Positions 1 through 12,436 of a stretch of 64,000 nucleotides of DNA are shown piece after piece. The DNA lies in contig NW_026732595.1 of the NCBI RefSeq assembly GCF_028476545.1, positions 186,001 to 250,000 of the forward strand. The letters run 5' to 3'. Below the pieces are notes generated by a model. It was not told the origin of the DNA. It saw only the letters and a list, made by a program, of their open reading frames with translations, and did not search any database. Each line of letters begins with the position of its first letter. Positions within the stretch are counted from its first letter, which is position 1. This DNA is from Physella acuta (lineage: Eukaryota; Mollusca; Gastropoda; Physidae). The position numbers and the translations under genes were made by a program.

Positions 1-1230
1 CTCTGTCCCACCATATTAATCACAACAAAGCAATCAGTTTCTAATCATTTTCTTCGTGTTACATAATAATTGTACTTTCCCTAGAAGGTGTGTGTGTGGG
101 GGGGGGGGGGGGTGAAGGGGGGACGACGACATCTATGTGACGGTATACGACATATATGAAAGAGGTAAGAAATATGACTGAGCATACATTTTGAAACCTC
201 TTAAAAATGATTTTAGATACGTTTTTTTTCTCTCAGTTTAATAATGGTTATTTTAGGTGAGTTTGGAACGTCATTTTAAGGAGGTGTTGCCTAGAGTCTA
301 AAATATTGTGACGGTTTTGGGATGTGAAAAAGACGATTTGGGCGACTGGACATTATATAAGCAAGTCTAAAAAAATACATTTTAAGTTAAAAAAAAACAA
401 CATCGATTATTTATTTTTTTAGATTGTATTAATCCCGTGATGGACTTCGAGCTAACCCGTCAATACTATTTTTGTTTCACCAGAAAGGCTGAAACCAATT
501 TTGATATTGTCTAAAAGTTGAGCTAGTGCACCGGCAGCAACAAATAATCCGGTGTCAGCTATGTTTTGTTGCCGTGTGTTTTTGTACGTGTTACTACAAT
601 ACATGTAATGTCAGGGTTCAGACAATCTAAATGTAGGAACACATAGTTGACCAGCTAATATAAGTTGACAAAACGTATATATTGTTAGGCTATGGTTATA
701 GTTATAGGTGCTGCAAATTTGAATTTCCGTCAAAAAAAATGTATTAAAAAAATTGATTTCCCTAGTTTTTCTTTCAGACAACTTATCGAGACAGGCACTG
801 CAGCCCCCCCCCCCCTCCGCTCACGTATGTCCGCTTATGTGAGTTATGTCAATTCCCAAGGCGTAAATGACGTTAAACTCCTGGTAGGGGGAGGACATTT
901 GTGATGATGTCACGAGGGAAGTATGGATATTCCAATGTGTACAATAAATTAACAATTTGCTATTGCATATCAATCGTATAACCTTAATCAACAAACTTAT
1001 AATCCAACTATGTAACACATCATAACATAGACTGTTCCAAAGATAAAACATAAAAAGACTTTCCTAAACGATTTAGCACCTGCTACAAACTTCCCTCAAA
1101 ACTCAGATGAGGTTTATTTTTTTCTGACTTTACTAATCATTTTTCAAAGGATAATGCAACTTAAGGGAAATTTAATTGTTTTAGGGAACGAAAATAATAC
1201 ATCGTAATTATTAAATCTTTTTTCGGACTG
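1..1230. other. Non-coding AT-rich DNA
   Basis: No reading frame here resembles a known protein. The stretch is AT-rich unique sequence with one G homopolymer at about 98-112 and a C run near 806-816. I see no gene, RNA or transposon end. Confidence 0.6.
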
Positions 1231-1317
1231 TTGCACACACACACACACACACACATGTGTGTGTATTTACATATGTGTGTGTTTGTATATATATCTATAT
1301 ATCTATATATCTATATA

Positions 1318-1411
<94 letters not shown>
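1231..1411. repeat. CA/TG then AT dinucleotide microsatellite
   Basis: A (CA)n block at about 1,233-1,254 runs into (TG)n, then (TATATC)n, then an uninterrupted (AT)n run to about 1,410. The open frame of alternating Tyr and Ile across it is a product of the repeat. Confidence 0.95.
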
Positions 1412-1415
<4 letters not shown>

Positions 1416-1417
1416 TT

Positions 1418-1573
1418 TTAAAAAAAATTCAACTGCAATTTTGAGGGGGGGGGGGGGTTGTAGGCTGAGGTGTGTCGTCATTTTAGGAGGGGATCTGGCT
1501 TTTTGTGACGACGTGCGACGGAGGGGAGGGGATAAAAATCGTCAAAAAAGTGTGACGTAATTTATGGATGACC
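1418..1573. mobile_element. Dispersed repeat family C, copy 1
   Basis: This block shares nearly all of its sequence with 10,204-10,371: a 'ttcaactgca' start, a G run, 'gtcattttagg', 'ctttttgtgacga', 'aaaaatcgtca' and the end 'gtgacgtaatttatggatga' followed by cccc. It is probably a short non-autonomous DNA transposon. The superfamily is not assigned because I could not fix its target duplication. Confidence 0.6.
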
Positions 1574-1719
1574 CCTATATATATATGGAGGGTGCCAAAC
1601 TGAAAGTACGCCCCGGGCGCCGGGAAGGGTCTGATTTATGGATGACACCCAACTACAGGAATGCTGATTCAAGAAAATTCTATAACGGCAATATTTTTTA
1701 TCTCACAATACGCAGATTT

Positions 1720-2055
1720 TTAGGGCTACATGCAGACGTTTTTTCCGGGGGGGGGGGGTCTAGATTTCCCGGGATGGGGGGGGGCACTAGTAAAAATATG
1801 TTTAATATATAAATTCCATCTCGTTCGGGGGGGGGGGGGGCTCAGCAGAGGCGTAGCGAGGGGGGGGGGACATATGTTCCCGGGCGCCGACCTTAGGGGG
1901 CGCCAAAATGGGTTGGAAAGTAAATTGAAAGCTTGAGGTGGGGGTGCAAATCAAAAGTTTGAGGGAGGGTGTGCACATTGAAAGTTTGTCCCCGGGCGCC
2001 GGGAAGGGTCGCTACACGTCTCTGGGGCTCAGTCGTCGTTTCCCCCCCCCCCCCC
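1720..2055. mobile_element. Relict of G-rich MITE family A, split by a nested MITE
   Basis: The interior 'tatataaattccatctcgtt' followed by a long G run matches the copies at 8,402-8,561 and 39,796-40,060. The 5' part (near 1,735, 'gcagacgttttttccggggg') is diverged, and no clean terminal duplication is seen. The family B MITE at 1,846-2,024 sits inside it, so family A was here first. Confidence 0.5.
1846..2024. mobile_element. hAT-like MITE, family B (179 bp)
   Basis: It begins 'cagaggcgtagcgagg' and ends 'cgctacacgtctctg', an imperfect terminal inverted repeat. The 8-bp duplication gggctcag lies on both sides (1,838-1,845 and 2,025-2,032). CAG termini with an 8-bp duplication are the hAT hallmark. 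The interior is G-rich, carries 'cccgggcgccgggaagggtc' near its right end and has no coding capacity. A fragment with the same ending lies at about 1,608-1,630. Confidence 0.85.
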
Positions 2056-2159
2056 TTGGTTAGACAAAGGCTATGGAAGCAAATCCAAAAAGAAAAGCAG
2101 GCTGAAATCGGAGTCAATGGCATCAATGGCGCATAACCAGTTGACACGTAACGCTTAAT

Positions 2160-2307
2160 TGTGTTGGAGGCGTGGTCGAGTCGGCAAAAAGCTCATGGTT
2201 GATAAATTCGAACAAAGTCTCGAGTTCAAAACCCACTGGCAGATAAATCTCGATCCCCTTCAACACTAATAATTAAGAACGAAGAAGAAGAAGAAGAAGA
2301 AGAAGGT
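2160..2307 (+). mobile_element. tRNA-derived SINE with (GAA)n tail
   Basis: A box A-like 'tggtcgagtcgg' (about 2,172) is followed some 50 bp later by a box B-like 'gagttcaaaaccc' (about 2,222), the spacing of an internal pol III promoter. A simple (gaa)n tail runs at about 2,280-2,306. It is too irregular to fold as a tRNA. A tRNA-Leu/Ser-derived SINE is the best reading, and the family is not recognised. Confidence 0.5.
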
Positions 2308-2690
2308 CAGGCTTTTATCTCAGAGCTCTAGTCACACTCTAGTGGGCTTTCCCCCCTAGTTATTTTAACTATAAATTGACTTTTGAAAGTTGTTCGTCAG
2401 TAACTTTTATTTTGCACACATTTGAGACTTATTATTGCTAATGTTTCGAATTCATTCTACGCTTGACTAATTTAATTTATGCAAATGTTTTGGATTTTAG
2501 AAAAGTTAATTTAAAACAGCAATAAAGAGTTAATTAAATTTTAATTTTCTCTTAAGCCTTAACCTTTAACTAAGGTTTCGGTTTTCCTCATCCGAAACTC
2601 CGAACAGTTTTTATTTTGTACCAACATTTTTAAACTCTTTATAGGCTACCTTTTTTTTTTTAGCCTAAAGCAACAAGATAAAAGAAGTAA

Positions 2691-2946
2691 TTGAAGGGCT
2701 CAGTGGAAAAAGTACTTAAGTGTATTTTGAGAGTTTTGAGAAAAATGAGTGCAAAGTTGTTAAATTGAAGCTGAAATACCAAAACAGCTAATGCAAAGTG
2801 TTCGAATTAAGCTACTTCGGTACTTTTTCCATGGCCCAAATTTACAGGGATGGTTAAGGGTAGGTAATCAAATAATATAGATCTACCGGTCTTAACTCAT
2901 TTTTGAAAAAATGTAACTTAAGTACTTTTTCCACTGAGCCCTTCAA
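2691..2946. mobile_element. MITE with perfect 30-bp terminal inverted repeats
   Basis: The first 30 bases (starting ttgaagggctcagtgg) are the exact reverse complement of the last 30 (2,917-2,946, ending ccactgagcccttcaa). The 256-bp element has no coding capacity. I could not define a target duplication, because the bases next to the ends keep some inverted symmetry, so the superfamily is left open. Confidence 0.8.
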
Positions 2947-5900
2947 TTTGAAATTTGATTTGTAAGACGCTAACGACAATGTGTTTTCGACTGCATTTAA
3001 TTTAATTTAAACGAGTTTTTTTTCTACCACCCTCACCCCTTCGCATCTCACCACTTGAAGAAGCGAAGCGGTGAAGTTCCAAACCAAGTACACCGGCTGA
3101 GTCAATCGCTAGTGAGAGGTAACGTCTACTTGCCGCTTGTCAACACGTTTGCGGCTAACAGTGGATGTTTTAACTCTTGGTTCTCAATTTTGTTTTGATT
3201 AATTCAGCCATTCTTCTGTAAAACAAATACATATAGATTCTATTTATTTTAAATTTATTCTGCACGTTAACCCTAGCAGTGTTGGAAAAATATACTGACT
3301 TTTGTAAGTATGCATTTTTTCCTCAACGCGCACTAACGCTACATCTGCTAATAAAGAAGCCTAGAGTGAGAGTCTTAAATCACTAAATCTAGTTCTAGAA
3401 CTAGATTCTAGATCTAGATCGTTTCATAACTATTGTTAACTGTTCCTATTTTTGAAATAATCCGGTGTCTACTCAATTTTTCGTAATGAAAGTTAATTCA
3501 CATGATCAATGTAAGCGAAGTAAATAAAATGCACTTTGTTAGAGTGGGGGGGGGGGGGGGGGGGTAAGATACATTCATCAACCTCTTACACCCCCCCCCC
3601 CCCCCTTACCGTCTTAATAATATCATTAGCGCCACTAGCCCACTTTAATTAACTGCAGTGACGTTTCAAAAGATGTCCCATAGAGCCATAGAGTAAATAT
3701 TAATTATTTATGCAGAAGTTTGTTTTTCCTAATGATTCTAAATGTCAGGGGTTTGACTCCAAACAGTGAAACACTAGGTTTGATAATAGATTCTAAATCT
3801 GCTGCATTCATGTGATGTGGTGAAAACACTACACTCATTTAAACTTGAAACAAAATTAATTTAATAATTAGGCCTACTATACTTAGAATATCTATCTTTG
3901 TAACATTCCTAAAATATCATCTAGACCTAGAAGAACATCTCACTTGGGAATATAGCCATGTGGCAGCCTATAAGAAAAAAATATTTACACATCTTCTTAA
4001 TTTCATGAATTGTTTAGTACAGCAGACTTGAAAAAAGGCATGCCTCAGCTTTCAGCTATTGCCAAAAAGTACATCAGTAATGTCAATATGCTTGGTGAAA
4101 AAAAAACTTTAAAAAAAATGTTAATTTTGATAATTAGGTGCAGATGACAAAGGGATTTTTATTAAATAAAAACATTGTCAGACAAGGATTTTAACAAAGC
4201 ATGTCTAAAACACAGAGCTTTAACTTTAAAGATGTTTTGTTTTGTGTTCACTTTTGCCACCTCATTATGTTTTATTATGAATCAAAAGGACTTCTTGTAA
4301 AAACTTAATTAATTTAAAAGCAAAAACAAACAATAAACAAAAAAAAACAAAACAAAAAAACACAAACAGCTCTGAGATTACTTTTATGTAATAAAGTTTG
4401 ATTGATTGTTTATTGTATGGTAAATCAAGTTTATTAAGTTCAGTTTTTTTAAATTCAATAAAAACATCAGATTCGACATTAATTTTAGACCAACTGATCT
4501 CATTGGAGAAGCCTTAATAGCTTGGGGATGTTAAAGAAAACACCATTGACAACTATTTTTGGTAGAATTGATTCCTCTAGTCCTGGGGAGACTGTATAAT
4601 TCATGAAGAGAAAGTCCCTATTGCTCGGAGCGTATTGATCCCAGATTTTGGCTAGGACTAAATTTAATTAGTGTAGAGGGAATTGGTTAATTGAAAATGG
4701 TAGGAACAGCTAATGTATTGCCTGGTGGTTAAATAAGGTATTGGTTACTCTTGTGGTAAGGTGTGAGCGGGGGTGGGCGTGTGTGAACGTAAAAGGGCTT
4801 TTGTTTTAGGACAATCGTAACATTACCACTACATTATCAATAACTGCGACATCAAAGTCAATAAAGATTATATTAATAACCTTGGAAAGAAGCTTTTTTA
4901 ATTGCTTAATGATTACATTGACCTTTATGGGGGTTATTGGGTGCACAGCGACTGTTAATTATAGATGAAGTAGATTGGGGAACATTTAAAAGTGTTACCT
5001 GGTAAAATTGAGTAAAGTATTTGATTGTGCATGGTGTGCAGAGTTAAAGGTAGCTTTTATTACAGATAAGATGAATGTTTCTTTTGCTGAGACATCTATT
5101 CTTATATGTTGACTTTTATTTGTTGTCTAGTAAAAGGGTTTTAAAATGTGAAATTAAAATATATTTTTTATATTGTGCAACTACAATTTGACATTATTAA
5201 TTATTCATGGGGCCTTCCTTCTCTTTTATTTGAATGTTAGTTGTTAGGTCATTGAAACTTCAACTATTTAGCTCATTCAAAATTTGTTAATTTTATAACT
5301 AAACAGACGGTAGATAAAGTCTATATGTAAAAGACAAGACTAATGCCAAGTTTGAAAAAAAAGTGCATTTTTCTCTGTCCAGATTTAAAGCCACGCACAC
5401 AATCTTCATTTTAAATTATCTCCCCTATCCTATTTGTAAAGACAGATGGTCTTAGAATCGGTTATTCAGTTAGTGCCACATAGGGCAACAAATACATTTG
5501 GCTCATGTGTAAGGATGACGGCAGCGTTTGTTTTAAACATTTTGATTCGCAGGGGGGGGGGGGGGGGATGAAAGATGGGGGTGGTCCATACTTAACGTCA
5601 CACGGTTACAATTTGAATGGGTGGGGGGGGGGATGCAGATGTCGTTTATCTGCGACCCCTAATTCAATAATAACGTTGACGACGTACGCATGTTTTCCTA
5701 TGCCTCTACAACGATTTCACAACGTGAGTGCCAGTCTGTGTGTACTGCACATGACGATGCTGGCCTGGAACGTGGGGGTGACTGGGTCGGGACAGGTTCC
5801 ATGTTGTTTTATGACACAGACACGACGTCAGCAGACTACACGGTCCGTGAATGCAAGATGGTTCTAAGATTACGTCTGTCTCGCTCTGGGTGGGTGTCTG

Positions 5901-5960
5901 ACAGAGTGTCTTGTGTCGTTGGGGGAGCTGGTTGGTGGTCATCTTATCGGATTTCATGTT
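2947..5960. other. Non-coding AT-rich DNA
   Basis: Long unique AT-rich sequence. It includes a G run at about 3,546-3,564 and a C run at 3,591-3,606 (listed separately), and poly-G at about 5,551-5,567. No conserved frame, RNA gene or transposon end was found. Confidence 0.5.
3545..3608. repeat. G-run/C-run inverted repeat
   Basis: About 19 Gs followed by 'taagata', a ~25-bp spacer, then 'cttaca' and about 17 Cs. The G and C runs with flanking gtaag/cttac can pair as a hairpin. The G run alone could form a quadruplex. Confidence 0.6.
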
Positions 5961-5962
5961 GT

Positions 5963-6050
5963 ATTCGTTGTTTCTTTCAGACATTTTTTTAAAGGAGGGG
6001 TGTGGGGCGGACCTTGGTTAAAGGATTTATTTTCTATATAAATCATTGTT
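5963..6050. mobile_element. Fragment of MITE family A
   Basis: 'gtttctttcagac', a T run, 'ggggcggac', 'ggtta' and 'ttttctatataaat' occur in the same order as in the intact family A copy at 39,796. The right part of the element is missing. Confidence 0.55.
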
Positions 6051-6250
6051 TTTATCCTCTTCGCACGAAGTGGTAGGGAGCAGTGTACTTGCCCCCCCCC
6101 CCCTACCCGAAAGAAACTGCTTGTACTTTTAACTTCATATTCATATAAAAGAGGTAGAAAGAATGAGCGGGGTATGAGAACTATGTGGTATTGATTATAT
6201 GATTAAGTGTGGGGGATAGCTTGTCAGATGATCATGTAGGCCTACTTGGG

Positions 6251-6253
<3 letters not shown>

Positions 6254-6320
<67 letters not shown>
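6254..6320. repeat. (AT)n microsatellite
   Basis: An uninterrupted AT dinucleotide run of about 66 bp. Tyr/Ile frames on both strands are products of it. Confidence 0.95.
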
Positions 6321-6321
<1 letters not shown>

Positions 6322-6888
6322 ATCTGTAATGTATGTACAACATTACAGCATACACGCGCAGGCCCCTTTACATAATTATTCATGTGTGCCAAGCGTTGGT
6401 ACCGGCCTCTCCTCTTGCCACTGTTGCAGAAGATAATGTTCGGTGAGGTTTCGATTTTTTTCCCTTTCCTGTGTAAACAAAGTCACGTGGTTCCCGTTTG
6501 CAAACATGTTGTTTACATTTGTGTTTACTGGATAAAAGAGCGCTGGAACAAAACAACGACACACTCTCTGTTATCTCCTTGTTGTTTTTGTTGCTGTTAT
6601 GATCGGATTATGACCAGTGCGATGGTGGGGGGTAGTAATTAGTTGGGGTGGGGTGGCTGATTACTCGAGAGTGTTTATAGAGGACCGTGGTTTGATTAAT
6701 CATGCCTTACTATGGCCGTAATTTTTTTTTTACTTCTGTAAAGTAATTATTGTGCGCATTGTTTTTTTCTGGTGTAAAACTACAGAATTATGGCATAACA
6801 AAAAAAATGACATGAACTTTGAGGTTATAATCAGTCGAATTTTTTTGTCTATGGGTTGTCTCGGTCTCTCAACCCTATGGGAGTCAGG
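6321..6888. other. Non-coding unique DNA
   Basis: Mixed-composition sequence with no recognisable gene. Short open frames on both strands here show no family similarity. Confidence 0.5.
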
Positions 6889-7148
6889 CAGAGGCGTAGC
6901 GAGGGGGGCGGGGCGGGGGGTGCGGACCGCACCGGGTGACACCATTTAGGGGGGTGACACCAAGGCAAAAAATGGTAAAATATATAGAGAAAAATTTGAG
7001 GGGGGGGGGGTGCAAATCAAAAAAGTTCGAGGGGGGGGGGGTACAAATCGAAAATTGAAAGTTTGTCCCCGGGAAGAGTCTCTACGCCTCTGGGGGGTGC
7101 CACCATTTGGTACCGCACCGGGTGACACGCGACCTCGCTACGCCACTG
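6889..7148. mobile_element. hAT-like MITE, family B (260 bp)
   Basis: It starts 'cagaggcgtagcgagggg' and ends 'cctcgctacgccactg', a clear inverted repeat. The 8-bp duplication gagtcagg flanks it exactly (6,881-6,888 and 7,149-7,156). An internal 'tctctacgcctctg' at about 7,078-7,091 looks like another family B end, so the element may be composite or extended. The interior is G-rich and non-coding. Confidence 0.9.
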
Positions 7149-7794
7149 GAGTCAGGGGAATACTATGTCTAATTAGTCAAATAGCAATTAAAATGAGAAG
7201 AACTGTACTGTAATAAGTGTTTGTTTACCAATGAACAAAAGACGGACAGTAAACAAGCCCAAGGTAGACAACAAACAGGCTGTTTTGTCTGACGGAGATG
7301 ACAAACATATTTTCCCGCCTATCTCTCGCCCCAAGATAATGCTGTTGGTCCCACTGGGGAGCAGACGATCACGGTCTGCAGCCGTGCCGGTCACGTGATA
7401 ACCTACATCTCTTTGAGGATGGTGTGAAACGTTTCCTATTGATTTTTCTCAATCATTCTGATCCCCTGCAGTCAAGCACAATCTGGGTATTGATGAGGAT
7501 TGGTTGGCACGCGCCGATGAACATACCAGCAACTGTATACTGTGCCGGGAGAGGTCGCTGCATTATAACTGCGCGCGGTAGAAAAAAAAGACATCTTTAT
7601 AGCAGTATAAAAATGATGCAGGAGAATAAACTAGGCAGTAGTAGCAGTATTAAAACCAAGTGGGCAGTGTACAGCTGTGAGCTGTCGTGAAGTTGGTTGT
7701 CATAAAACGTTGGCACTAAAAACTTGCCATTTGGGTTGCTGACATTCCTCACGTTACATCGTTGGCCTCTCCACACCAACTTCTCCCTTCACAT

Positions 7795-8165
7795 TAAGTC
7801 AGTACATTCCCGATATCCACCTCTTTTCCCCATAACATTTTTTAAGTCAGTCCCTTCACGATATCCACCTCTTTTCGCCATAACATTTAAGTCAGTCCTT
7901 TCCCGATATCCACCTCTTTTCCCACATCATATATCCACCTTACGTTATACTTATTCCATAACATTTAAGCCAGTCCCTTCAAGACATCCACCTTACGCCA
8001 TACTTTTCTCTCAACATTTCATTCACTTTCCATCCTACGTTATACTTTTCCTTTAAATTGAAGTCAGTTTCTCCACGATAGCCTTCCTACGTTATAATTT
8101 TCCTTTAAATTGAAGTCAGTTTCTCCACGATAGCCTTCCTACGTTATACTTTTCCTTTAACATTT
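7795..8165. repeat. Imperfect minisatellite, 'cgatatccacctcttttcc' units
   Basis: Degenerate units of about 50-60 bp built from 'agtcccttcacgatatccac', 'ctcttttcc' and 'cataacattta', becoming 'tcctacgttatacttttcc' toward the right. The open frame through it is repetitive and not a gene. Confidence 0.75.
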
Positions 8166-8401
8166 CCCCCATCAACAATCAAGACAATGTGTAGAATACG
8201 ATGATGTTTAAGTGATACTCTAACTAATCTTGTGAAGGTTTCCTTGCCCATCCAGCTCTATTACATATTGAGTTGTGAGCCAAGTTTGCTAGCTTGAGCT
8301 ATGGGAAGACACGAATTTTCCTTCCCCATTGACCGACTGTTCCCGGTGCGGAAATTATCTTTCTCTGTCACATTCTACTTGTTACGGTACTACATTTTAA
8401 G

Positions 8402-8561
8402 CAGTGTTTCTTTCAGACTTTTTTCCTCCGGGGCGGGGGGAGGGAGGGAAGGAGGACACTGGTAAAATATATTTTTCTATATAAATTCCATTTCTTCCGG
8501 GGGGGGGGGGTTAGACTTTCTTCGCCCCCATCCCTCGAAGAGATGCCTGGAAGAACCTCTG
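8402..8561. mobile_element. hAT-like MITE, family A (160 bp)
   Basis: It starts 'cagtgtttctttcagac' and ends 'gatgcctggaagaacctctg', which read as inverted repeats of each other. The 8-bp duplication attttaag is present on both sides (8,394-8,401 and 8,562-8,569). The interior has G-rich blocks around 'tctatataaattccattt'. It is non-coding and therefore non-autonomous. Confidence 0.9.
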
Positions 8562-8569
8562 ATTTTAAG

Positions 8570-10200
8570 AGATTAAAAGTACTAAGTATCGAATATCAAT
8601 GTGGTACCGGTACAATGTATATAGTTTTGTTACCATTTTGCCGTACATACAATAATGATACTTGTAATGTTATGTCTCACTTCTCACTCTAACGTTAGGC
8701 TAATACCTACAGTAGTAGAGCTAGGTTTGTATAATTTGTATAATCGTTATCGGCGAGACTAGCTAAACGATTGTGTAGGTTGGGCTGATTGACAGGTTGC
8801 ACACCGTAATTACCCTTGTAGGATTACCCTTGTAGGAGACAGTAAATAACAAACACGCCTACATCTAGTCTGTCGATAACTATCAGTGCACGGTAACATG
8901 TCTAAACACAGCCTTGACATGTCAGTTATCTCAACTGTGGTGACCTGCTCACGTGACAATGTGGATACATTTTTTATACTGCTGCTAGTTCTGGTGCACT
9001 TCCGGATATTTACTGAAGTCAACGTACTGGAGATCTGTCGCACTGTGACTCACAGATAACCGCATTCCCATTGGTCAGTCGCAGTCACGTGCAGCCGTGG
9101 TGACAACAACTGTCGCTCGAACTTTGACTTGTGTTGCACGTGGAGTAAAAAATTTTATCACGCTGTTTATCGTGGCCAACATTATCGATAGGTTGTAGCT
9201 CGTTACGGTGGGGTGGGAGAGGGGGGGGGGGCTGGGTGAAAGTATTGTGTACATGGCGGGGCGCATCGGCAGCACCATGTACATGAGTCTTCCGTAGTGT
9301 TGATTTGATCTATTGCCCCACCCCTTCCACAAAAGTAGCAAATCGTTACAAAAAGTCCCCCCCCCCATCCCCCGATGACTGCAAAGTCTTCCCAGTCAGC
9401 AATGTCATTTTTGTTCTTCTTTACGAATGTATCCAATTGTCATTATAGCATACTTCTATATGGATCTAATGTAATCCGACCAAATCGTTAACATAGATTC
9501 ATGTTTTTTTTAATGTTCGGTTAAAAAAGCCATACGTACATACATGTTGAAAACAACAAGCAGTAAAAATTTGTTGAGTACACCTACTGTCTTTTCATTT
9601 AAAAAAACAACCAGATCTAGTTGCTGTATAGGAAGCAAGGATAAAGCTTCTGAATAGTCCCAGTTTGTGCGTGACTCTACATGAAATATAGACTCGAATA
9701 TTTCCCTTTAGCCAACCGATCGATTAGTTTAACAAACAAATAACTTTCTTCAAAATGGCTACCAGATCTAGTGGTGAACGGGACACATTGCCAGGTAAAG
9801 ATCGCTGCCCAGTGACCGGGTTTAGAGCAAATATTTTTGTTTGAGAAAGAAAATAATTCAGAAATACACGGGCAGTCTAGTTTCGTTTTTCATTTTAAAA
9901 ATGTATTTTAATTAATTTCATATAATTGCTTTGAGAAAAACTTACTTTGTTACATTTTTTAACACTCACCAAACACCTACCCCCCACCCTCCTTTCCAAG
10001 ATTCATAATGTGGTTCCTGTATGACCCCCAAATTGCCAGATTTTTTTGATGTACTGCCAAGATAAATTACGTAACGTGAGTTGTGTGATTATTTTTTTTT
10101 AGGTATTATGCCCAACAGAATTGCGTAAACGTGCCTTCAGAATGATGTGTCCTATACTATAGACCAGGTATACTTCGGTGTGATTTGTTTTTTTTTACAT
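8570..10200. other. Non-coding unique DNA
   Basis: No reading frame with recognisable similarity. It contains poly-G at about 9,221-9,232 and poly-C at about 9,357-9,366. Several short open frames on the minus strand lack any motif. Confidence 0.5.
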
Positions 10201-10203
10201 GGA

Positions 10204-10371
10204 GGTCGTCAAAAATTCAACTGCAGTTTTGAGGGGGGGGTGGGTGTAGACTGAGGTGTGACGTCATTTTAGGGGGGGGGGGGTCTAGCTTTTTGTGACG
10301 ATGTGTGCCGGAGGGGAGGGGGGGGGTAAAAATCGTCAGAAAAAAAGCGTGACGTAATTTATGGATGACCC
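10204..10371. mobile_element. Dispersed repeat family C, copy 2
   Basis: It matches 1,418-1,573 over its whole length. The left edge 'gaggtcgtcaaaaatt' and the reverse complement of the right edge, 'ggggtcatccataaatt', are similar, suggesting imperfect terminal inverted repeats. The flanking bases (atg on each side) are too short to prove a target duplication. Confidence 0.65.
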
Positions 10372-11457
10372 CATGTTTAAAGATCCCCCTGTTTTTGTGG
10401 GTTTATAGTTGTTTATTTTGTTTAAATCATTACATCTTGTCAACATCCTATACAAAATTTCCCACTATTTTTAGCTCAAGTGTGTAATCTCTGGCATGTA
10501 ACGACATGTGAAGGTTATTTCGTTATCTGCCTGGGACATCAGTACTAGATACTTAATAAACAACATGATGCAATCTTTATGTTAGGTCAAAAATCCCCAC
10601 CCCTAGAAGTCATCAAGTAGACGAATTTAAGAATTGATTAACCTAATTTCTACACAAGACGATTCTAGCTAATCTGTAGCAGAAAATATAGCGGTGACAG
10701 CTTTAGTTTATAGTAGAAACACGAACATGTACAGCCGTAAAACTAAGGGTTTGAGAGTTTATTTTCTCCGCTCTAAAAATCACGCGCGGATAGCGCGTGG
10801 TTGAAGTCACGTCAAAGTCTCGTGATCTCTGTCTAGCCGACGATTAGTTTTTGTAATATGGGTCTAGCGTGTATCCAAAGATTGGGTTGATCTCAGACGT
10901 TGCTTTATTCAAATTTAGGAAAGCGACAAAGGGTGTCAAGCTTTCGTTAAGTGTCCAACGTTGTCGTTTGGGAATATGTGCACCGTTGTTAGCAAAATCC
11001 TCTAAATATACGCTGGCACACTATATTATTCTAGTGATTATAAATAGGGCCTACTCTTTATAATAAGCGGAGCTAGTCTTTCAGTTGAGGGGGGGGTGCT
11101 TGATATTTCTAAGTTTATATCTGTTGCGTGTGTTGGGGTGGGGGGGTGTCCTTCCCGAGTATCGCCTAAGGCTGTAGAAGTATAAATTAAATAAACACGA
11201 AGAAAAGAGCATTTTATATACAATTAAAAATATAAAAAGTTTATTTTACTTTTGATACGTGTATATATTTCTAATTGTATTTCCGATTTTTTAAGTCTAC
11301 CCCCCTTCCGCCTCCCTCTGTTGAAGTATGCCCTGTATTGGTTCACCCACTTGAGCTAATTACAATACGGCAAAACAGTTCCGCTCTATCGAAATAGTTT
11401 TAATTAACTTAACGTTTACTTTTGAAAATAATTAATTCATTAGCACAGCCTAGAAAC
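10372..11457. other. Non-coding unique DNA
   Basis: AT-rich sequence without a recognisable gene or transposon end. Confidence 0.5.
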
Positions 11458-12188
11458 AGTGAATCTCAGAGTCGACAATATGGCCTCCAACTATCAAAGT
11501 AGCTAAACTTAGTGAATCTCAGAGTCGGCACTATGGCCCCCAACTAACAAAGTAGCTAAACTTAGTGAATCTCAGAGTCGGCACTATGGCCTCCAACTAT
11601 CAAAGTAGCTAAACTTAGTGAATCTCAGAGTCGGCACTATGGCCTCCAACTAACAAAGTAGCTAAACTTAGTGAATCTCAGAGTCGGCACTATGGCCTCC
11701 AACTAACAAAGTAGCTAAACTTAGTGAATCTCAGAGTCGGCACTATGGCCTCCAACTAACAAAGTAGCTAAACTTAGTGAATCTCAGAGTCGGCACTATG
11801 GCCTCCAACTATCAAAGTAGCTAAACTTAGTGAATCTCAGAGTCGGCACTATGGCCTCCAACTAACAAAGTAGCTAAACTTAGTGAATCTCAGAGTCGGC
11901 ACTATGGCCTCCAACTAACAAAGTAGCTAAACTTAGTGAATCTCAGAGTCGGCACTATGGCCTCCAACTATCAAAGTAGCTAAACTTAGTGAATCTCAGA
12001 GCAGGTGATATTGACCCTACCGTTCAATAAGTAAACAGTGAATCTCAGAGTAGGTGTTATGGACCCAACCACCGCTATATCTAAACACAGTGAATCTCAG
12101 AGTAGGTATTATGGACCCAACCACCGCTATATCTAAACACAGTGAATCTCAGAGTTGTCGATAAGGACCCAACCGTTCAATAACTAAA
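11458..12188. repeat. 53-bp minisatellite
   Basis: About ten near-identical 53-bp units ('gtgaatctcagagtcggcac', 'tatggcctccaactaacaaa', 'gtagctaaactta'), then three or four diverged units from about 12,003 ('gagtaggtattatggaccc'). The core 'gtgaatctcagagt' is kept throughout. The homogeneous left part suggests recent expansion. Confidence 0.95.
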
Positions 12189-12436
12189 CGGAATCTTAAT
12201 TTTTCTGGATTTGGGGTAAAGAGTTTTATATTTACAAATTTAATATGCAGCTTTGGCTGTAAATGGTAGCGCCACTTATTTTAATTTTTCAAAAGGGATT
12301 CAAACGGGCCTGACCTCATCCCCCCCCCCCCCCCCATCTCTAGTCGCGTCTTTAGAAATGATACTGATATCGATGGATTTGAAGGAGACTGTTTAAAACA
12401 TAGTTGGATGTTGTATCCGAGAAGGGCTGATGTATT

